This document shows positions 1 to 12,100 of a stretch of DNA of 64,000 nt, piece by piece. The notes under the pieces were generated by a model. The model was given only the letters and a program-made list of their open reading frames with translations, had not been told where the DNA came from and ran no database searches. Location: contig NC_061120.1 in the NCBI RefSeq assembly GCF_002878395.1, positions 119,228,585 to 119,292,584 of the forward strand, given 5' to 3'. The stretch is from Capsicum annuum. Lineage: Eukaryota > Streptophyta > Magnoliopsida > Solanales > Solanaceae. Within the stretch, counting starts at the first letter, position 1. Each line of letters opens with the position of its first letter. Both the position numbers and the translations under genes were made by a program.

Positions 1-1
1 T

Positions 2-255
2 GAATCGGGTGATTGGGTGTGTGTACATCTTCGGAAGGATCGATTCCCAACCTAAAGAAAAGATAAGTTGATGCCTCGAGAAGCTGGCCCCTTCCAAGTG
101 CTTAAAAGGATAAATGATAATGCTTACAAGATTGATCTTCCTCCAAAATATCAAGTGCACAACACCTTCAACATATGTGATCTTTCACCCCTTGATGTGC
201 TAAAAGATTATGAACACGTGAATTTGAGGTTAAATTCTTCTCAAGATGGAGAGGA
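2..255 (+). pseudogene. 3' end of Ty3/gypsy pol (integrase C-terminal tail)
   Basis: This is the C-terminal end of a gypsy polyprotein. The reading frame contains the segments GPFQVLKRINDNAYKIDLP and FNICDLSPLDV, typical of the region after the integrase catalytic core. It ends with an acidic stretch followed directly by a purine tract (241-255) and an LTR. The upstream part of pol lies outside the window. The frame has a stop at 53-55 where relatives usually carry a Gln, consistent with CAA to TAA decay. It is a dead fragment. Family identity is secure; exact lineage is not, because no chromodomain or RT is visible here. Confidence 0.8.
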
Positions 256-971
256 TAATACAAGCCAAAGGCCCTCGAAACCATTCACTACGAGTCAAGG
301 TAAAGAGCTATAAGGTTTGCAAGATATGTTCACCAAAAGGAGATGTTGGAGCTTGTTTTGATGCCTACCAAGGGATGCCATGTGTCAACGATTGAATTGG
401 GAAGCCAAAATAATAAAAAATACATTAGGCTTCACTGTTTTGGAGCAACTAGAGGTGCAACGGCCCACCAACTTGGTGACTGGTCGTCCCTAGAGTCGTC
501 CCAAGAAGCCCAAGACATAGCTCACTGGTTAAGGGTGACTGATGGTGGGACTGACTATCCCACCTTGACTAGCTGTCCCAGCTGGACAGAATAGCGATCT
601 CGTGGGTTCTAATTTCTTTATTGTCAAGGTCACTTTTGGGGCTTTGTAGGAACTATAAACAAAAACTCCTAGGGTTATTTTCATTAGCTTTTCTTGAATA
701 TTGAATGAACTTTGTACTTGAGAGTGTAATTGGCGAACTTGTATTGAATGTTTGTTTAAAAATAAGGGTTTTGAGGGCGTTGAATCCCTCTGGGTCCACG
801 TGAGAGACTTGGTGCTTGAATCTATTAGATTAAGGAGGTTTTTAGTTTGAAACACTCATTAGTTCTTAATTTCTTCTATTTTCATGTGTCAATCTATTTA
901 TCTTCTATCACTTGTTGATTATCCTTAGATTCCGTGGCTAGATTATTATTTCCGTAGCTAGATTCTTATCA
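256..971 (+). repeat. Probable 3' LTR of the leftmost gypsy element
   Basis: The LTR begins right after the purine tract with taatacaag, a mutated form of the TGATACAAG start used by related elements in this window. It runs to about 971, where cttatca resembles the usual TATCA end. It includes an AT-rich promoter-like region and the sequence ggaactataaac near 645. The right boundary is inferred by resemblance only. No target duplication can be checked because the 5' LTR is outside the window. Confidence 0.5.
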
Positions 972-1640
972 ATATCGGGGGGAAACTATCTCAAACAACA
1001 TAGGATTAGGATCTACTTTTATGAAAATAACAAATAAAATCTAACTAGGAAACATTAAACTAGGAAAGCACGTAAAAATAATACCAAAATTCTCCCCTAA
1101 GGAAATAAGAAAGAATTTTCAAATTTAATCAAAATCCCCGTGAGCCCAATCTTCTTCCTTTTAGGCTTAGACTTAAACATGAAATACATGTAGTACTTAC
1201 CCCATTCTTCTCACAATTCATGGACTCGTTCTTAGGCTCATTCTTGGATTCTTATTCCTCGATAAGAATCTTCTTGATTTTCTATTGAAACTCATCAATT
1301 TAATGGAGGTTTGTCACTATAGATTCTATCAGTGAGTATTGAAATTTTGTGTCAAATTGCCAACGTCCATGCTATGCTTATTGTCGAGAATCTCACCATC
1401 ACTTTCATAATAGAATAAGCATTCATAATAGTGGGAAGTACCAGTCCCTTTTTAAGACAACTCATCAAACACCTTGTGTGCATCAACGTCGGTTTTGTAT
1501 TTTGATTGCCCATTACATAGCTGCAAATGTAAGGTGGTTTTATTGCTCCCATGTGGATGAATATACGCAGGGCATGGTGAAAGTACAGCTGACTCACCGA
1601 AGCCGAACATAAAGCCTCCTAAAGACTTTGGTATTCAGAC
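972..1640. other. Unassigned non-coding stretch
   Basis: No convincing gene or repeat boundary is seen. Short open frames on both strands (for example around 1349-1612) overlap each other and have no recognisable motif. The sequence is AT-rich and lies between two gypsy LTR-like pieces, so it is probably old retroelement DNA. Confidence 0.4.
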
Positions 1641-1937
1641 TTGTGTCTCCTTGAGAGCATTGAGAGCACGGTAAAGCTTTCGTTGAATCTTTATTTTGGA
1701 AATGTGGATTGCAAGGAGATTCAATCATCCTCGAAGTCTTCGTAAAAATAGAGTGCATATTGTAGGATTTATGGTTTGAGTATCATTGGTTTAATATACC
1801 TTTGATTTGCTTACTATTTCCTGTTTCGTGTCTTATTATCAATCTTTATTTTCTTTCCTTTATCTTTCACACTTCGACTCTATCGATTTCCTTTAGTTTC
1901 ATACTTTATTTCTCTTTCCGGGTTTTGGCTTGTATCA
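1641..1937 (+). repeat. Fragment of a gypsy LTR (3' part)
   Basis: This stretch resembles the end of the LTR at 24301-25019: both have a run containing tatacc, tttgatttgc/tttatttgc, a TATC-rich pyrimidine stretch and a ttgtatca end. The 5' portion of the LTR and the rest of the element are missing. It is probably a remnant of the same family as the 24301 LTR. Confidence 0.5.
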
Positions 1938-2972
1938 AACTGTATTAGCAAAGCAGCCCAATATTCCATTAAATATTCCACAAGTGGTCGTGAAAGGGAT
2001 CCACATTGGTGAAGCAATAAGATTTAGACAAATTGTGACTATGCTTTGGCAAACTCTGCACCGCTCATCTCCATTCTGAGTTCTGCTTCTCATCCTTCTT
2101 CTATGCTACATGTCCATTTTGACTTGAGGTATCAGTCGTCGGATTATTTGAGCATTTTGGTATAGGTAAGAAAAGTTCACTTATTTTTAAGTGATAAGAA
2201 CAGTTTTGTGACAAGTTCAGCAGACTAATGACCGTTGGTGAAATCAACTCAGCAAGCACTCATTTTTTATTAGCTAGCCAGCGAGCGTATAGAATAGATA
2301 AATATTGGACAATCTTACCAAGGGGCATTTGGTTGAAACCTCTCCATTTCCCGATCCTAAAACTTTACATTCCATTTGCTTTCTTGATCCGTGGACCGGT
2401 GTGACACTGATCATAAGCAAACCAGGTCATTTGCACTTTTGCCCAGTCACTTTGCCCCCATAACAAACAATTTTGTCACATGATATAAAGTTCATATTTT
2501 CATATCATAATATCCCACAAGTTATATCCCGACGTGACTTCAATTTTTATAGAACTTATGCCCCAGTAAGCATATATTCAACCAGCAAATTTGAAGGCTA
2601 AAAAAACATGCAATTTTATACAAACATCGTTAAGTTGCAAATTGATCCTTACGTGATGTATAATCAAGTCACCAGTAGAAGACGACCAAAGATCCTGACT
2701 CGTGTTGAGTGCACGACTTCTTCCAAACAAGAAGCATTAAAAACCAAAGTTCTGTCGAAACATGAGAAAAAAGAACAAAAGAGGCAGAAGTACAAAGTGG
2801 GCCAACCTTGGCTTCAAGGCCGACCAAAATCTACATCACAGATTGCACTTTAGCCAGATTACCGCATAATTCCCAGTTCACATCAGCTGAGTAGAGCTTC
2901 TACAAGTAGAGAGTTGATCGATTATGCTAGCGGAGGACCTACATATATTTTGGACCAACTTGTTTGACTTGA
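1938..2972. other. Gene 3' flank and probable 3' UTR of the minus-strand gene
   Basis: Nothing repetitive is recognised here. The stretch lies directly downstream of the stop codon (2973-2975, minus strand) of the four-exon gene, so part of it, perhaps down to about 2600, should be its 3' UTR. No poly(A) signal can be assigned with certainty. The open frame at 2608-2853 (plus) has no recognisable motif and is not supported as a gene. Confidence 0.4.
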
Positions 2973-3192
2973 CTAATCAAATTGTTGGCGGAGATGCATT
3001 TCTGTCTCACTTTTCCATGTTGCATGGGATGATTGCCCCTTCATCCTCTTACTCTTCTCCTTGTCTTTGACGGTAGACCCCTTCTTCTTGACTGGTTCTT
3101 CGTCAGGGTTTACAGGGAGAACACCACATGCTGGGCACACCATCCCTCTCGTGTGAGTATATGTTTTGGGAATTCCACACCTCAAGCACATC
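2973..3192 (-). CDS. Exon 4 (terminal) of the zinc-ribbon gene
   Basis: After the acceptor TTGTATTAG the exon starts with G, which completes the Arg codon from exon 3, then encodes [16 protein letters not shown] and the second half of the four-cysteine ribbon (CPAC). A Lys-rich segment and the stop TAG at 2973-2975 follow. Read alone it looks like a 72-residue ORF starting at the internal ATG, but the perfect phase match to exon 3 and the continuous domain logic make it the last exon. Confidence 0.83.
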
Positions 3193-6100
3193 CTAATACA
3201 AGATGCATTTAATCAAAAAGATTTGTAAATAAATTGCAATCCGTATCCTCTGTAAAAAGAACTAGCATACATAATGGCATTGTCACAAAAAGATGTTTAG
3301 ACCTCACCACATCCTAATGGGAATGAAAAATAAAAGTTCATTCATCAGTCTCTAAAAAAGAACTAATATATACTAGGTGAGATTATCATAAAAAGAGGTA
3401 TGGTTCTAACATGTGTGTGTGTATAATGAAATTCAAAACGTTGTCATGGCAAAAATCAAGCTAATGCATGATGGTCTACGCCCAAATTCATCACTACCAA
3501 CCCCAAAAGGGTGAACCAGGTTATACACATTATGAGTTCACTTCTTGACATATATTGTACGTCATCTTTTGGTTTGGGAAGTGTTAGAATATGAGTAGGA
3601 ATAGAAATAGCATATAGAATTCTACTTGGAAAGGAATTGTAATGTAGTGTCCTATTAGGAAAAGAATTGGAATGTAGTGTCTATAAATAGGAACTGAATG
3701 TAATAATGTAGTTACAATAATTCAATAATATTTTTCTCTTATTTAAGAAAAGATGGCAGTCGTATTTTCATAGGCTCTTAAATGATGAAGGGGATAGAGT
3801 AATTGTGTTAGGGGAGCTGGAGCAATCAGAGGAGTGTCGTGATTTTAGGTATTGTAGACGTTTTAAGGTGGAGGAGGTCAGAGAGGCCATTCGCAGGATG
3901 CGAAGGAGTAGCGCGATGGGGCCTGATGAGATTCCCGTGGATTTTTGGAAGTTCGCTGGTGAGGCTGATTTGAGGTGGTTGACTGATTTATTTAACGGCA
4001 TTTTCAAGTCGGCGAAAATGCTCGATATGATACCTCTGTATAAGAATAAGGGTGACATTCAGAGTTGCAACAACTATAAGGGTATTAAGTTATTGAGTCA
4101 CACTATGAAGATTTGGGAGAGACTGGTCGAGTTGAGGTTGAGGAGGATAGTGTCTATTTCGGAGAACCAATTTGAATTTATGCCCGGGCGCTCGACGACG
4201 GAGACAATTCACCTGGTGCGGAGACTGGTGGAACAGTACAGAGAAAGGAAGGACCTGCACATGGTGTTTATCGACTTGGAGAAAGCATACGACAAAGTCC
4301 CTAGGGAAGTCCTTTGGAGATGCTTGGAGGTGAGTGGGGTCCCGGTGACATATATCAGAGCAATCAAGGACATGTATGATGAAGCTAAGACCCAGGTGAG
4401 GATGACGGAAGGCGATTCAGAACATATCCCCGTCTTGACAGGGTTGCATCAGGGATCTACTCTTAGCCCGTTTTTGTTTGCTTTGGTGATGAATGTGTTG
4501 ACGCGACGTATACAAGGAGAGGTGCCCTGGTGTATGCTTTTTGCAGATGATGTGGTTTTGATTGATGAGACTCGGGGGGGTGAATGATAAATTAGAGGTG
4601 TGGAGACAGACCCTTGAGTCTAAAGGGTTCAAGTTGAGTAAGAGCAAGACCGAATATTTGGAATGTAAGTTTAATGGCTCGAAGGAGGAAGACGAGGTGG
4701 TAGTAAGGTTGGATTCTCAGGCGGTTTGTAAGAGGGATAGTTTTAAGTATCTTGGATCTATGATTCACGGGAATGGCGAGATTGATGAGGATGTCTCTCA
4801 CCGTATTGGGGCAGGATGGATAAAGTGGAAACTTGCCCCGGGAGTGTTGTGTAATAAGAAGGTGCCCCTAAAGTTTAAAGGCAAATTCTACAGGCTGGCA
4901 GTCCATCCGGCCATGCTGTATGGTACGGAGTGTTGGCCAGTAAAGAACTCTCACATCCAAAAAATGAAGGTGGCGGAAATGAGAATGTTGCGTTGGATGT
5001 GTGGACTTACTAGGGGTGATAGAGTTCAGAATGAGATTATTCGGGAGAAGGCGGGAGTGGCTTTGGTGGAGGATAAGATGCAGGAAGGAAGATTGAGATA
5101 GTTTGGGCATGTGATGAGGAGGGCCAATGCACCGATTCGTAGGTGTGAAAGGCTTGCTTTGGATGGCTTTAGGAAATGTAGAGGTAGGCCGAAGAAATAC
5201 TGGAGAGAGGTGATTAGGCGGGACATGGAGCAGTTACAGCTTACTGAGGACAAGACCCTAGACAGGAAGATCTAAAGGACGCGTATTAGGTTAGAAGGCG
5301 CTCGCCAAGTTGGGTAGGTAGGGTAGGGCTTTACTTGGTGGGTATATTAAGCCTGTTTTGCTACCTTGTTGCATGCTGTATTACGATTGCTTACTCTTCT
5401 TTGTTTACTATTCCTCTGTTCACTGTTCTTTTGTAATTAGCGTATTTATGTATTGTCATCTTTTTGTTTGGAGTTGATTACTATTCCCTGTCTTGAGCCG
5501 GGGATCTATCGGAAACAGCCTTGCTACTTCTCTGGAGGTAGTGGTATGGACTGAGTACATCTTACCCTCCCCAAACCTCACTATGTGGGAATAAGTTAGG
5601 TTTGTTGTTGTATTTCTCACATGGCATCAGAGCCAAACCCATCCAATTCATTTGTTTCCGATGTTGGGCCCCCCATCTTATATTGTCCACGCTTTAAATG
5701 TCCAATCCTGGGCGTGCAGGGGGAGTTGGAGTCCCACATCAGTGGGTTAAAAGGTCTTTGGTCTCCTTATATGGTCTTGGGCAATCTCCCCTCATAAGCT
5801 AAGCTTTTGAGGTTGAGTTAGACCCAAGGTCTCTTTATATGGTGTTGGGCAATCTCCCCTCATAAGCTAAGCTTTTAAGGTTGAATAAGGCCCAAGGTCC
5901 ATTTCTTTATCATGGTATCATGGTATCAGAGCCAAGTTTTGCCAATATGATCATTGGTCGGACGGACGGCATATATGGGTTATAGCCGCCCGCCGGCAGC
6001 AGAAGCTCTTTGATTCTCTACCAAGATTGTAGAGGCTCTGATACCATGATAAAGAAATGAACCTTGGGCCTAACTCAACCTCAAAAGCTTAGCTCATGAG

Positions 6101-9100
6101 GGGAGGATTGCCCAAGACCATATAAGGAAATCAAGGACCCTTTAACCCACCGATGTAGGACTCCAACATGAAGCATAAGCACCATAGTTAATATGGGACG
6201 CTTAAGCTCATGATGTTTTTGAGCGGCAGGTACCACATAAGAATAGACACTTAAATCACTAAAATATATTACCTATCTGTAAGTAAAGGATAGATAAGTG
6301 ACAAAAAGGAAAAACAAATCTTCCAGTTATATTTTTTTTTCTTTATTTTAATCAAAGAAGGCGTTTTAAGCCTTTCTATTAAGATAATAAGCCTTTTTTT
6401 TCATGATAGGATATCTTAAGATATTATGAATCAAATGGTTTTGTATATATGTTTTCCTGAGCTCTATCTGTGTGCCAGCCATAGATAATCTTTATATACA
6501 CCACAGGGGAAAACAAACAAAAACACTTCTTCCAAAATCAGTAGCTTCTGCTCTATGAGTTGTTCAACCAAAAATTTGGTTCCAATTTTATCTACTACAG
6601 AACTACATAAAGGAACTAAGCCTTGGTTTACTAGAGATTCAGCCCAACCATCAAGCTTGAACTTTGTTTTCCGTTTTCCTTGACTAATATCTTTTGGTGC
6701 TAAGAGTCCAAAGTGTAAACAGGAGCAGGACATTTCTAGCTTAAGAACAGAAAAATAAAATCTTATATCATCACCACTTCATAAGCTTTAAAAAATGTGG
6801 TGGTGGTGGTGGGGGGGGGGGTGAAGGGCACTAAAGCTCCCGCTTTGTGCGAGGTCCGGAGAAGGGCCGAACCACAAGGGTTTATTGTACGCAGTCTTGC
6901 CTTGCATTTCTGCAAGAGGTTGTTTCCATGGTTGAACCCGTGACTCCCAGGTCACATGGCAGCAACTTTACCTGTTACTCCAAGGTTCCCCTTCAATAAA
7001 AGCTGAACCGCTTAATAAGATAGAGATACATTAAAAGCTGAACTATGGAAAAACATTTAAAGTTGAGTGAGATTCACTTAAATTGATAACATAAACTGCA
7101 TCATAAATGATACGAGTACGACCACGAGGATGGACGAGAACTAGTGCATATTGAATCCGTCCAAGAAAGTGCACAAGTGAAGTGTAAAAGAGGGCCTAAA
7201 TGCACTAAAAACAGCCCCTATGTTACACTTGATGGGCACCTCACCCTTGAGGGGTATTTTGGTCATTTTGTATTTTATTTTTAATACACTATATATAGAA
7301 CCTCTTAGGGTTTTTAGTCTGAGATGATTATTGATATTGAAAGTTGTAACACTTGAACAACATTTCTCTCTTGTGAGAAAGGCCTCTTGGCCAAAAAACA
7401 TTGTAACTAGGATTTCCAACTTGAGTGTGGAATCATTCGTGTTGGATTCATGCTAGGAACGTTGGATGTTAGAGGAGGTTGAGGTCTCTCTTGTGCTGAC
7501 CGAAGAGATAGGTATTTGTAGTGTGTAGTGTTAAGGGTCCAAGAGTGGAATAGGCTCTTGGGTTCTTAAGATTATACCTTCACTTTGTCTATCTATCTAT
7601 CTTTACATTTCTTGTACTCTTTGTTGTTGTTCTAGTCAAAACCGTGTTGTTGTTTCCATTATGTTATTGTTCATCTTGTTCTTCATCTTGTTATCTTGAT
7701 ACTCTCTTTGTTAGTTTGTGCTGGCTGTTTTAGTGTCAAATACACCATTGTTATCTCATATTGTTGTTGTCGTAGTGAATCCGAGACTGGTCTCTAAAAA
7801 GGTCCACGGGTCCTTAAGATTAGTGGACTGATTTGGAGTGTGTTTCGTGTATTCCAAGTTTTTATCGTATCATTTGGTATCAAAGCATGGCTTGATCTTG
7901 TTCCTACAAGATCAAATCTTGGGCTAGCTCACTTGAAAAAAAAAAAAAAGTTGAAATCTGAAAATTCCAGAAAAAGAACAATCTGTCCATTTTGTGTTCT
8001 TTGCCAAAAATTGTGTTTTTGTTGTGTCTTGGCCCAGATTTTTACTTATCCTTGTTGTCTCTAAGTGTTAGTTTTGTTCCTCACTAACACATTGAGTCAA
8101 TATCTAGATTTGAGCTTTAAAAATTGATGTTTTTGTTGTGAACAAGAAGTGACCGTGAGTTGAAGTTGTTGTTCTAACTTGACCATGTTGTGACCTTGTT
8201 GTTGGGCGTTGGTTGGTGTCGTTGCTGATCTTGGTGGTTGTTGTTGTGTACTTGTTGTTCATCACAACCTTCATCTAGTGTTAAAATCGAAAATCCAACA
8301 CCAAAGAAACTTTGTCGTTTGTTGGTGGTTTTATTGTTGGTCTTGTTGTTGTGGAATTGGGCGTTGGAACATGTTGTTGTTCTTGGGAGAATGTTGTTGG
8401 TTGTTCTTGCTGTGGTTATTGTGTTCTTGAAGTTCTTCACCATATTCATCACCTTGTTAACATAAAGTGAATGATAGATCCTAAAAGGTAAAGGAAAGAG
8501 GTGTAAGTAATTGTTAGTCTTGAAAGACCCCCAACCACCAAAGACTTTACATCACTTGTCAACCACTTTCTCATGAAACAAGGGTCCATGTTTTAAGGAA
8601 AAGTACTACAAAAGTCAAGTCTTGAAATTTGAAACTTGAAAAAAGGCTCCAAGACTTATTCTTCCCTCCTTAAAACAAATTCCACCAATCCAAAGTAAAA
8701 ATTGGTCAAGAGACTTTGAAAAATAAAAATTGTAGAAACCGCAACCAATACGTGGCTGCTACGTCATCAAAGTTACTGTTCACACATCCAATTTTCGAGC
8801 TTAAATTTCAGATTTTCTTAGTTTCTTTTTATTATTCCGTAGTTTCGTTTGTTGGTTCCACTACTAATTTGCAAACTAGTACCCATCTACTAGATTGTTA
8901 GTTAGTCTTTGTGTTCGTTCATTCGTGTTTAGCGTTTGTTGTGTGCTTTTTTTTCTCTTTTGTGAATTCGTTGTGTCTTGTTGGTTCAAGTCCGTAAACA
9001 AATTTTCTTTTGAGTCAACTCAAACGAAAACCTATTCCGGGCAAAGATAGACTCATCCCTCAATCACTCACGAAGTAATAGCCGGCGTTCAACACTTGTG

Positions 9101-12100
9101 AAACCAAGTGTGAGGTAAAACCAAGAGTGAGAGTGTGGTGAGGCATTTTGAGCTAACAAGTTTGTTTTGTTGTTTGTTGTTGTCCTTTGCTTTAGGTACC
9201 ATGGCTGCCACTAATCTTGATGCCACGTTTGATTGCATCAACGATGATATTGAAGAAATGAAATGGCACGTGGAAAGGCTATGCCAATTGCTACCTATAC
9301 TTATCCCACAAAATCCAACTTCCCTTGTCCAAACACCTTGTGCCGAGAGCTTCCCGAAGGAAGAGGTGGGCTGCCCCGACCCACACCAAGGTAAAGAGGA
9401 GATTGAAACATTTTTGGTACTTGATAGTGAACTTATAGAGAGTGAAGCACTTGCTAGTTCCAAATCTGTCTGTGAGATAGATCATGCTCTCTTTAGGTTT
9501 AATGCTTTGTTTGAAGATGATATAAACACTCCTAATGAACCTAGTGGTGAAAATGATGGTATTGCTTGCCTTGAAGGCTATCTATAGCCGATATGCTAAC
9601 CCACTATGGTGTGACAAATTCCTCCTAAAGATGGAAATCTCTTCTTGGAAGATGATAGTACTCTTATGGGCAAGGAATGTGTAGTCTCAGAAATGAATAC
9701 TCTTGGTAGTACTCTTGGTGTTCATGATGATCAATTTACTCTTAAATGTAGTTCACTACTTGAGCATGTGAATGAAGTGCTTAAAAATTCGCAAGTTAGT
9801 GATGGTGACTATAGAATTGATCTTGATAATGCGCATGACTCTTTGAACATCTTGTGTGGTAAAAGCATTACAATTAGTATTGTTCATAGAGATCATGTGT
9901 ATGAAAATGGTTTTTGTGTGTGAATGTGGGAGTGACATTCTAAGGGAAGGAAGGGCTAGCTTCGGCTTAGGCCCTTGGCTAATTCTTCCATTTGATCCCG
10001 GTACCATCTTAGGGTAAGAAAGGATGACTCTCGGCCTATTTTCCTTTTGTCTTGATGCTTGTCCGAGTCACTTCCTTTGTAGCAATTGTACTAATCTTTT
10101 CATGATTAAAAAAAGGACCTGTGGCTATACTTCAAACTTTTCCCGCCTCAGCATGGCATGTTAATGTGTTATTTTTGCTAACCAACCCCTTATGTCATGA
10201 GGATGTGTACTCGTTTGTCTTCTCTCGATTTGCAAGGTACGGATTCGAGGTCGAATCCTTTTCAAGAAGGGGAGGATGATACGAGTACGACCACAAGGAT
10301 GGACGAGAACGAGTGCATATTGAATCCGTCCAAGGAAGTGCACAAGTGAAGTGTAAAAGAAGGCCTAAATGCACTAAAAACAGCTCCTTAGTTACACTTG
10401 ATGGGCACCTCGCCCTTGAGGGGTATTTTGGTCATTTTGTATTCTATTTTGTAATACACTATATATAGAACCTCTTAGGGTTTTAGTCTGAGATGATTAT
10501 TGATATTGAAAGTTGTAACACTTGAACAACATTTCTCTGTTATGAGAAAGGCCTCTTGGCCGAAAAACATTGTAACTAGGATTTCCAACTTGAGTGTGGA
10601 ATTATTCGTGTTGGATTCATGCTTGGAGCGTTGGGTGCTAGAGGAGGTTGAGGTTTCTTTTGTGCTCTCCGAAGAGATAGGTATTAGTAGTGAGTAGTGT
10701 TAAGGGTCCAAGAGTGGAATAGGCTCTTGGGTTCTTAAGATTATACCTTCACTCTGTCTATCTATCTATCTTTACATTTCTTGTACTCTTTGTTGTTGTT
10801 CTAGTCAAAACCGTGTGTTGTTGTTTCCATTGTGTTATTGTTCATCTTGTTCTTCATCTTGTTATCTTGATACTCTCTTTGGTAGTTTGTGGTGGTTGTT
10901 TTGGTGTCAAATACACCATTGTTATCTCGTATTGTTGTTGTCGTAGTGAATCCGAGAGTGGCCTCCAAAAAGGTCCTCGGATCCTTAAGATTAGTGGACT
11001 GATTTGGAGTGTGTTTCGTGTATTCCAAGTTTTTATCATATCAATATATCAGTCTTATAACACAGGTAAAGCATTAAAACGGAAAGTGCACTTGGTACAA
11101 CTGACGGGGGAAATGAAAAACTTGAGTGAAGTAATTATTCAAGATAGCAAGAAATTATATAGACTTAACAGCTTGAATCAATCCATCTCTCTCCCCTCCA
11201 TGCCCCTTTTTCTGGGCAGGTGGGTTGCCCGCAGAAAAAATACAGGTGAGAGTTCTTAATAGCTAGATAGACACAACTGAGATTCTTCTTTGTGTTCGTT
11301 TTTTTTTTTTTGGTTTTCTGCAATGGGTTGGCAAAAATATAAAAGAGAACAATACTCAACAGTTCTGCTACAACAAGCTATACATGCAAATGCTTCAGGC
11401 AGTTTACATGGATGCTATAGATTTTGGTGGTTAGTGATTTTTTATGTTCATCCTTCTCAAACTGTTGACTAATAAAAGGTGAAGTTCTCTAAATCTTCAC
11501 CTTTCTGTCATGTTCAACATCTTATGTCTCATCTCAAAATCTTACAGCAACCAACCAACCAAACCAAATTATGCTCCTCGCTGGATCCAACAGCTGCGCC
11601 CTAGTAAATGGCACCTTCAACTTGCTCGCTGATCCAGATGGATAAAGCAGCTGTAGTTCTGGTTCTATGCGGCAGGGTTGCTCATCTTATTAGTAAACCC
11701 CCTTTAGGTCTTTTCAATTATGATCAGCACAAGCTTAATAATTTTGTTTCAAAACACACCGTCAATAATCGCATATAGAAGTATCAGATTACAGAGTGGA
11801 CCTTGTTATAAAGTTAAAAAAGGAAACAGATGACATGGTAGTTCAACTAAGAGCATTAAATGGCTTAGATCTCGAAAAGGTGAAAGGTGTAAGAATTATC
11901 TAAACCTCTATTTGTATGCACACTTCAAGTATATATCACTAATATATAGAATAGCGCTGAAGCTGGTGAAGGTTGTCTTGCCAGCTTGCCGACCAAAGGG
12001 TATATTGTGTGGACTTCACCAGTAATTTACTGCTGCAGAAAATCTAAAATTGGATTGGAAATGTTCTTTGAGAAAGCTCTGCCGCCTTCTTTTGACCGTC

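Larger units (their letters stand above)
3742..5614 (+). mobile_element. 5'-truncated RTE-clade LINE
   Basis: The element keeps the end of the endonuclease-RT linker, the reverse transcriptase and the 3' tail. The tail reads from ggggatctatcgg to tatgtgggaataag and gtttgttgttg, the (TTG)n end shared with Solanaceae TS-type SINEs. It lacks the whole endonuclease. It sits inside a copia-like LTR; a short tattt on both sides may be the target duplication. The full-length relative in this window lies at 18157-22072. Confidence 0.88.
7108..11043 (+). mobile_element. Complete non-autonomous LTR retrotransposon (family N1)
   Basis: Two LTRs of 765 and 767 bp (7108-7872, 10277-11043) start TGATACGAG and end TATCA. 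A primer site tttggtatcaaagcatgg follows the first LTR and a purine tract tcaagaaggggagga precedes the second. Flanks ataaa (7103-7107) and atata (11044-11048) are an imperfect 5-bp duplication. The 2.4-kb interior has no RT, integrase, protease or gag signature, but carries a non-gag ORF in two pieces and a pol-like 3' tail that includes the conserved [14 protein letters not shown] end. It must have used another element's proteins. Confidence 0.88.

Noticed and set aside
6464..6733. Minus-strand open frame of 90 codons, considered as an extra exon of the host gene
   Set aside because: No phase-compatible splice pair found, no domain signature, and the flanking exons already join in frame without it.
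7873..7890. Short tRNA-like strings (primer sites at 7873, 17574, 26400, 32267, 53817) considered as tRNA genes
   Set aside because: Only the 3'-end complement of tRNA is present; no cloverleaf can be drawn.
8174..8465. Three overlapping open frames on both strands
   Set aside because: Low-complexity GTT/TTG-rich leader of N1; the counterpart in N2 does not keep the frames.
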